From an uncultured Pelagibacteraceae bacterium (GTDB lineage: Bacteria; Pseudomonadota; Alphaproteobacteria; Pelagibacterales; Pelagibacteraceae): DNA of 64,000 bases. The stretch is from NCBI GenBank assembly GCA_902597725.1, contig CACJYQ010000004.1, positions 1-64,000 of the forward strand. The letters are read 5' to 3'. Below the pieces are notes generated by a model. The model did no database searches. It was not told the DNA's origin and saw only the letters and a program-made list of their open reading frames with translations. Numbering within the stretch: position 1 is the stretch's first letter; every line of letters begins with the position of its first letter. Made by a program: the position numbers and the translations under genes. Shown here in pieces: positions 58,675 through 64,000 of this stretch.

Positions 58675-59757
58675 ATGTCATTTAATACTTTTGGAAAGTC
58701 TTTTCGTTTTACAACTTGGGGAGAATCCCATGGTCCAGCTATAGGATGTATTATAGATGGGTGTCCACCATTAATACCACTAAAAGAAGCGGATATTCAA
58801 AAAGAATTAAACAAACGAAAACCTGGGCAATCAAAGTTTACTACTCAAAGGAAGGAGAGTGACAAGGTTCAAATTCTTTCAGGAGTTTTTGAGGGAAAAA
58901 CGACTGGGACACCAATATCATTGATAATTTACAATGAGGATATGCGTTCAAAGGATTATAATGATATCAAAGATAAATTTAGACCAGGACATGCTGATTT
59001 CACATATTTTAAAAAGTATGGAATAAGAGACTACAGAGGTGGTGGTAGATCATCTGCAAGAGAAACAGCTGCAAGAGTTGCAGCTGGTGCTGTGGCAAAA
59101 AAAGTTTTAGAAAATAAATTAGGAAAAAAATTTAAAATCACTGGAGCTGTAACCCAACTTGGAATATTAGGATGTGATACTAATAAATGGGATGATAAAA
59201 TAATTTCTAAAAATCCATTTTTTTGCCCAGATAAATCAATGTTAAAAATTTGGGAAAAATACTTATTAAGTATTAGAAAAGCTGGATCGTCATGTGGAGC
59301 GATAATCGAAGTAAGAGCGAACGGTATTCCTGCTGGATTAGGAGCACCTATATACTCAAAATTAGACTCTGACATAGCATCAGCTATGATGAGTATAAAT
59401 GCTGTTAAAGGAGTTAATATTGGCTCAGGTATGAATTCAGCACAATTGTCAGGTGAGGAAAATTCAGATGAAATTTCTCAAAATAGAAAAAAAACAAAAT
59501 TTAAATCTAATAACGCTGGAGGGATTCTGGGAGGCATTTCTTCAGGTCAACAGATAATTGTCTCTTTTGCTGTAAAGCCAACTTCTTCAATTTTAAAAAG
59601 TAGAAAAACAATCAATAAATTTGGAAAGAATACAAGTATATCAGTAAAAGGTAGACATGATCCATGTGTGGGTATAAGAGCTGTACCTGTGGGTGAAGCA
59701 ATGTTATCTTGTGTTTTATTAGATCATTATCTTCTACACAAAGCTCAGTGTAGTTAA
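58675..59757 (+). CDS. aroC: Chorismate synthase
   Basis: [64 protein letters not shown]. Confidence 0.97.
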   Translation: MSFNTFGKSFRFTTWGESHGPAIGCIIDGCPPLIPLKEADIQKELNKRKPGQSKFTTQRKESDKVQILSGVFEGKTTGTPISLIIYNEDMRSKDYNDIKDKFRPGHADFTYFKKYGIRDYRGGGRSSARETAARVAAGAVAKKVLENKLGKKFKITGAVTQLGILGCDTNKWDDKIISKNPFFCPDKSMLKIWEKYLLSIRKAGSSCGAIIEVRANGIPAGLGAPIYSKLDSDIASAMMSINAVKGVNIGSGMNSAQLSGEENSDEISQNRKKTKFKSNNAGGILGGISSGQQIIVSFAVKPTSSILKSRKTINKFGKNTSISVKGRHDPCVGIRAVPVGEAMLSCVLLDHYLLHKAQCS

Positions 59758-61667
59758 TTTTGTTTTTTCAAAACTATATTGGAATTTAGTAAATCTAAAA
59801 CTTTTTCCTCAATTGAAACTGAGTCAAGATTTGCAACTTTATACATTTTATCTGGAGTATCCTGATCAATAAAAATATCTGGTAACATTAATGATCTAAA
59901 TTTTAAATTAGAGTCCATTAAACCTTTTTTTGTCAAAAAATTTACCACATGAGATCCAAAACCACCAATTGAACCCTCCTCTATAGTCATGATCGCTTCA
60001 TGAGTTGTAGCTAATTGCCAAATAAGATTTTCGTCTAAAGGTTTTGCAAACCTTGCATCAACAACTGTTATTGGTACACCTTTTTTTAATAAATTTTCTG
60101 CAGCCTTCAAAGTTTCATTCAATCTTGCTCCAAAATTAAGGATAGCTAATTTTTTTCCCTCTTTGATAATTTTTGATTTCCCTATCTCAATTTTATCATT
60201 TATTGAAGGCAAAATTGAACCCAACCCTGTTCCTCTTGGATACCTAAATGCGCAAGGTCTATCATTAATCTCTGTTGATGTATTTATCATTCTTACAAGC
60301 TCAGCTTCATCACTTGCTGCCATAACAATAAAATTTGGTAAAGTGGTTAAATATGTTGTATCAAAACTTCCAGCATGTGTTGGTCCATCAGCCCCAACAA
60401 GTCCCGCTCTATCAATCGCGAATCTAACTGGTAAACTTTGAATTGCTACGTCATGAACTACTTGATCATAAGCTCTTTGAAGAAAAGTGGAATAAATAGC
60501 TGCATAGGGTTTAAAGTTTTCGGTAGCTAAACCTGCAGCAAATGTAACTGCGTGTTGCTCTGCAATTCCAACGTCAAAAGTCCTATCTGGAAATTCTTTA
60601 CGAAAAATGTCAAGACCAGTGCCATCAGGCATTGCAGCTGTAATAGCTACAATTTTACTGTCCTTTTTAGCATGTTGAATTAAGGTGTTTGCGAAAACCT
60701 TTGTATATGATGGTAATTTACTTGTACTCTTAAGTTGTTCACCAGTTTTAACATTAAATTTTGATACTCCGTGATAATTGTCCTTTGCTGCCTCTGCAAA
60801 AGTATAACCTTTTCCTTTTTTTGATTTAATGTGAATTAAAATTGGTCCTTCATGCTTAGAGTCTCTAGCATTTTTTAAAATTGGAATTAATGAATTTAAA
60901 TCATGACCATCTATTGGGCCAATGTAATAAAATCCTAGTGAACTAAACAAAGTTCCACCAGTCACAGCTGATCTTAGTAAATCTTCTGCTTTACCAGCCT
61001 TAGCACTAAATCTTTTTGAAAAAGCTGACATAATTAATTTAATAGTTTCTCTAAGACTAAAATAAATCTTTCCTGAAAAAATTTTTGCTAAATAAGTGCT
61101 CATAGCTCCAACTGGTCTAGCGATTGACATATCATTATCATTTAAAATTACGATCATCTTAGTTTTTGAAGCACCAGCATTATTCATAGCTTCATAAGCC
61201 ATTCCTGCACTGATTGCCCCGTCACCAATTACTGCAATTACATTGTCTGATTTATTAGACAGTTTGTTTGCTTCTGCTATACCTAAAGCTGATGAAATTG
61301 ATGTTGAGCTGTGTGCAGCACCAAAGGGATCGTATTCACTCTCTGATCTTTTTGTAAAACCAGAAAGACCATTTCCTTGTCTAAGAGTTCTTATTCTATC
61401 TTTTCTGCCGGTTAAAATTTTATGTGGATAGCACTGATGACCCACATCCCAGATTAACTTATCATTAGGTGTATTAAAAATATAATGTAAAGCAACAGTT
61501 AATTCTACAACTCCAAGACTTGCCCCAAGATGACCGCCTGTCACCGAGACAGCATCAATCATTTCCTCTCTCAATTCATCAGCAACTTTTTGTAATTTTG
61601 ACTCAGGTAATTTTTTTAAATCTGATGGAAAATTAATTTCATCTAACAGTTCGTATTTTTTTTTCAT
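59754..61667 (-). CDS. dxs: 1-deoxy-D-xylulose-5-phosphate synthase
   Basis: [55 protein letters not shown]. Confidence 0.97.
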   Translation of the reverse strand: MKKKYELLDEINFPSDLKKLPESKLQKVADELREEMIDAVSVTGGHLGASLGVVELTVALHYIFNTPNDKLIWDVGHQCYPHKILTGRKDRIRTLRQGNGLSGFTKRSESEYDPFGAAHSSTSISSALGIAEANKLSNKSDNVIAVIGDGAISAGMAYEAMNNAGASKTKMIVILNDNDMSIARPVGAMSTYLAKIFSGKIYFSLRETIKLIMSAFSKRFSAKAGKAEDLLRSAVTGGTLFSSLGFYYIGPIDGHDLNSLIPILKNARDSKHEGPILIHIKSKKGKGYTFAEAAKDNYHGVSKFNVKTGEQLKSTSKLPSYTKVFANTLIQHAKKDSKIVAITAAMPDGTGLDIFRKEFPDRTFDVGIAEQHAVTFAAGLATENFKPYAAIYSTFLQRAYDQVVHDVAIQSLPVRFAIDRAGLVGADGPTHAGSFDTTYLTTLPNFIVMAASDEAELVRMINTSTEINDRPCAFRYPRGTGLGSILPSINDKIEIGKSKIIKEGKKLAILNFGARLNETLKAAENLLKKGVPITVVDARFAKPLDENLIWQLATTHEAIMTIEEGSIGGFGSHVVNFLTKKGLMDSNLKFRSLMLPDIFIDQDTPDKMYKVANLDSVSIEEKVLDLLNSNIVLKKQN

Positions 61668-62581
61668 TTATTTCTATTCAAAATATAATTTAATGTTTCT
61701 GACAAGTTTCTGGATTTAGATCCATATTTTTTTAATTTACTTTTTATTCTTAAGATTAAATTATTAGCATATTTAATAGTATTTTTGTATCCTAATAAAT
61801 TAATTAGAGTTGCTTTTCCTCTTTTTTTATCCTTACCAGTTTTTTTTCCTGCAACAAGCAAACTTCCTTTATAATCAATCAAATCATCAGCGACCTGAAA
61901 TAACAAACCTATATCAGCACCAATATTTTCAAATTTCTTAATGTCACTTTTATTTTTTTTCTTAATTATTAATGGTGCTGCACAACAAAAACTAAAAAGT
62001 TTTCCAGTTTTTTTAATTTCCATCTCTTCAATCTTTTTTTGAGAAATTTTCTTACGTTCATAATTTAAATCTAAATATTGACCTCCAGCTATTCCAAGAT
62101 GGCCTGAGCTTTCAGAAATTTTATTAATTAAATCAATCTTAATTTTTTCACTAATTCTTAAGTCTTTATGACTTAAAATTTCAAAAGCCATTGTTAAAAG
62201 TGAATTTCCAGCTAAAACTGCAGTAGCCTCTCCAAATTTAACATGTGCTGATGGTTTGCCTCTTCTTATAGAGTCATCATCCATACATGGTAAATCGTCA
62301 TGTATTAATGAATATGCATGAATACATTCAACTGCAGCACCAATAACGATAAGAGTTTTATAATCTAACTTAAATAGAGACCCAACATCAATTAAAATTT
62401 TGGATCTTATTTTTTTTCCTCCAGAAAAAAGACCGTATTTCATTGCAACTATTAAATTTGATTTTTTTTGTTTGGCAATAAATCTTCTTAAAAACAAATT
62501 TGTATCTTTTGCAATTTTATTTAATTTTCTTTGCATTATTTTTTTGATTAATTTTGAATATCTTTTCTTTTGTTTTCTCAT
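61664..62581 (-). CDS. ispA: Short/medium-chain polyprenyl diphosphate synthase (FPP/GGPP type); start may be internal near 62536
   Basis: [48 protein letters not shown]. Confidence 0.9.
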   Translation of the reverse strand: MRKQKKRYSKLIKKIMQRKLNKIAKDTNLFLRRFIAKQKKSNLIVAMKYGLFSGGKKIRSKILIDVGSLFKLDYKTLIVIGAAVECIHAYSLIHDDLPCMDDDSIRRGKPSAHVKFGEATAVLAGNSLLTMAFEILSHKDLRISEKIKIDLINKISESSGHLGIAGGQYLDLNYERKKISQKKIEEMEIKKTGKLFSFCCAAPLIIKKKNKSDIKKFENIGADIGLLFQVADDLIDYKGSLLVAGKKTGKDKKRGKATLINLLGYKNTIKYANNLILRIKSKLKKYGSKSRNLSETLNYILNRNK

Positions 62582-62771
62582 TTATTTCTTTGGTATTTTT
62601 TTGAAATTTTTTCTCAATTATATTATTGAGTTTAATCAAATCTTGATACTTGTCTAAAGAGTTTCCTAAATCCTTTTGATTTTCCAATTCTTCAATCATC
62701 TTATTTGCCTCAGTGGTTAATTCTTCAAGAGATAATGAATTATAATCATTTGGTAAATTTTTATCTTTCAT
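62517..62771 (-). CDS. xseB: Exodeoxyribonuclease VII small subunit
   Basis: 84 aa; SLEELTTEANKMIEELEN....SLDKYQDLIKLNNIIEKKF; directly upstream of ispA as is common. Confidence 0.7.
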   Translation of the reverse strand: MKDKNLPNDYNSLSLEELTTEANKMIEELENQKDLGNSLDKYQDLIKLNNIIEKKFQKNTKEINEKTKEKIFKINQKNNAKKIK

Positions 62772-62791
62772 ATAATACTCTCAAATAATAC

Positions 62792-63724
62792 ATGAAAATT
62801 AATCTTGCAAATATTAAAAAAGCGAGGAATCTCTTAAATAAAAGAGAGTGTGTTGCTATACCAACCGAAACAGTTTATGGAATAGCTGGGAATGCATATT
62901 CTGATACAGCGTGTAAAAAAATATTTAGATTAAAAAAAAGACCAATGAATAACCCTCTGATTATTCATTATTATGATTTAAAAAAATTAAAAAATGATTG
63001 TGATCTAAACGCTGATTTTTTAAAATTATATAAAAGATTTTGTCCTGGGCCAATAACATTTATCTTAAATCAAAAAAAAAAATCAAAAATTTCTAAAGTA
63101 GCAACTAATAAAAAAAATACTCTTGCTGTGAGATTTCCAAAACATCCAGTAGCAAGAATTCTGTTGAAATATTTGAAATTTCCTATCGCAGCACCTAGTG
63201 CAAATATATCTTCAAGAGTTAGTGCAGTAACTTCTTCAGATGTAAAAGACGATTTTGGAAAAAAAATTAAGTATATACTTGAAGGTGGAAGATCTTCGGT
63301 TGGGGTTGAGTCTACAATTATTGATCTAAGAAAAAAACCAAAAATTTTAAGATTAGGTGGTTTAGAAGTTGAAACTATCCAAAAAATATTAAAGAAGAAA
63401 ATTTCAATAAATACAAATCCTTCAAAGATTTCAGCTCCTGGCCAATTAAAAATTCATTATTCACCTGGAATCCCAATCAGACTTAATGTTAAAAAAATAA
63501 AAAAAGATGAGGCCTTTTTACTAATTAAGAAAAATAAGATTAACAAAACGAACTATTATTTTTTATCAAAAAAGGGCGATTTAAAAGAAGCTGCAAAAAA
63601 TCTCTACACTGTTTTGAGAAAGATAAAAAAAGATAATTACAAATCTATAGCTGTAGACAAAATTCCAAACATAGGAATCGGCAAAACTATTAACGATAGA
63701 TTAGCAAGGGCTTCAAAATTTTAA
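62792..63724 (+). CDS. tsaC: L-threonylcarbamoyladenylate synthase (Sua5 type)
   Basis: CVAIPTETVYGIAGNAYSDTACKKIFRLKKRPMNNPLIIHYYD, APSANISSRVSAVTSSDV, STIIDLRKKPKILRLGG; C-terminal Sua5-like domain. Confidence 0.93.
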   Translation: MKINLANIKKARNLLNKRECVAIPTETVYGIAGNAYSDTACKKIFRLKKRPMNNPLIIHYYDLKKLKNDCDLNADFLKLYKRFCPGPITFILNQKKKSKISKVATNKKNTLAVRFPKHPVARILLKYLKFPIAAPSANISSRVSAVTSSDVKDDFGKKIKYILEGGRSSVGVESTIIDLRKKPKILRLGGLEVETIQKILKKKISINTNPSKISAPGQLKIHYSPGIPIRLNVKKIKKDEAFLLIKKNKINKTNYYFLSKKGDLKEAAKNLYTVLRKIKKDNYKSIAVDKIPNIGIGKTINDRLARASKF

Positions 63725-64000
63725 TGACTATTCCTCTTGAAATAATTGATTTATCGAAAACTTATGACACAAAAGAAGCTGTTCGAAACATTTCTTTTAA
63801 AGTAAATGAAAATGAAATCGTTGGAATTCTTGGACCTAACGGATGTGGTAAAACTACAACAATAGGTATGATTCTTGGTTTACTAAAGCCTACTAAAGGG
63901 AAGGTTCTTATAAATGGTATTGAAATTGAAAAACAAAGAGTTGAATTATTAAATGAATTAAATTTTATTTCACCATATATTGAGTTACCAAAAAAATTAA
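63724..64000 (+). CDS. ABC transporter ATP-binding protein, truncated by window end
   Basis: From ATG at 63724 (overlapping the tsaC stop): LEIIDLSKTYDTKEAVRNISFKVNENEIVGILGPNGCGKTTTIGMILGLLKPTKG. Confidence 0.9.
   Translation, partial: MTIPLEIIDLSKTYDTKEAVRNISFKVNENEIVGILGPNGCGKTTTIGMILGLLKPTKGKVLINGIEIEKQRVELLNELNFISPYIELPKKL

Noticed and set aside
1-64000. CRISPR array, transposon, prophage or toxin-antitoxin/defence island
   Set aside because: No regularly spaced direct repeats, transposase, integrase, phage structural, restriction-modification or toxin-like genes were found on reading the window.

Overview
AT-rich, densely packed chromosomal segment. Gene content (blue-type proteorhodopsin followed by ferredoxin, flavoprotein reductase and GST genes; a short guaB; minimal intergenic space) fits the SAR11/Pelagibacterales lineage. 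That placement is an inference; there is no rRNA in the window. About 55 protein genes and one tRNA-Leu(GAG) are supported. Most are housekeeping: acnA, guaA/B, panB, pssA/psd, icd, alaS, recA, tolC, umuDC, ppc, prpE, pyrC, nadA/C, ppdK, glyQS, ispB, pdxH, aroC, dxs, ispA, xseB, tsaC. Two catabolic or accessory parts stand out. The first (about 3.5-17.2 kb) has an ArgE-like deacetylase, an aldehyde dehydrogenase, an agmatinase-family ureohydrolase, a FadB-like enzyme, a polyamine-type ABC transporter, and a pair resembling ectoine hydrolase (DoeA/EutD) and EutA. The second (about 32.3-35.3 kb) has umuDC with a repeat-rich candidate operator next to a putative secreted alginate-lyase-like protein. 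No CRISPR array, transposon, prophage or obvious defence system was seen. The best leads are the transporter plus Eut-like cluster, an IMPDH lacking its CBS domain, shared SOS-like motifs upstream of recA and umuD, hairpin terminators placed just after the potD and proteorhodopsin genes, nested palindromes upstream of proteorhodopsin, a LacI-type palindrome at potD, and a coupled pair of tiny membrane ORFs after dksA. All assignments were made by reading the sequence; no database search was run.
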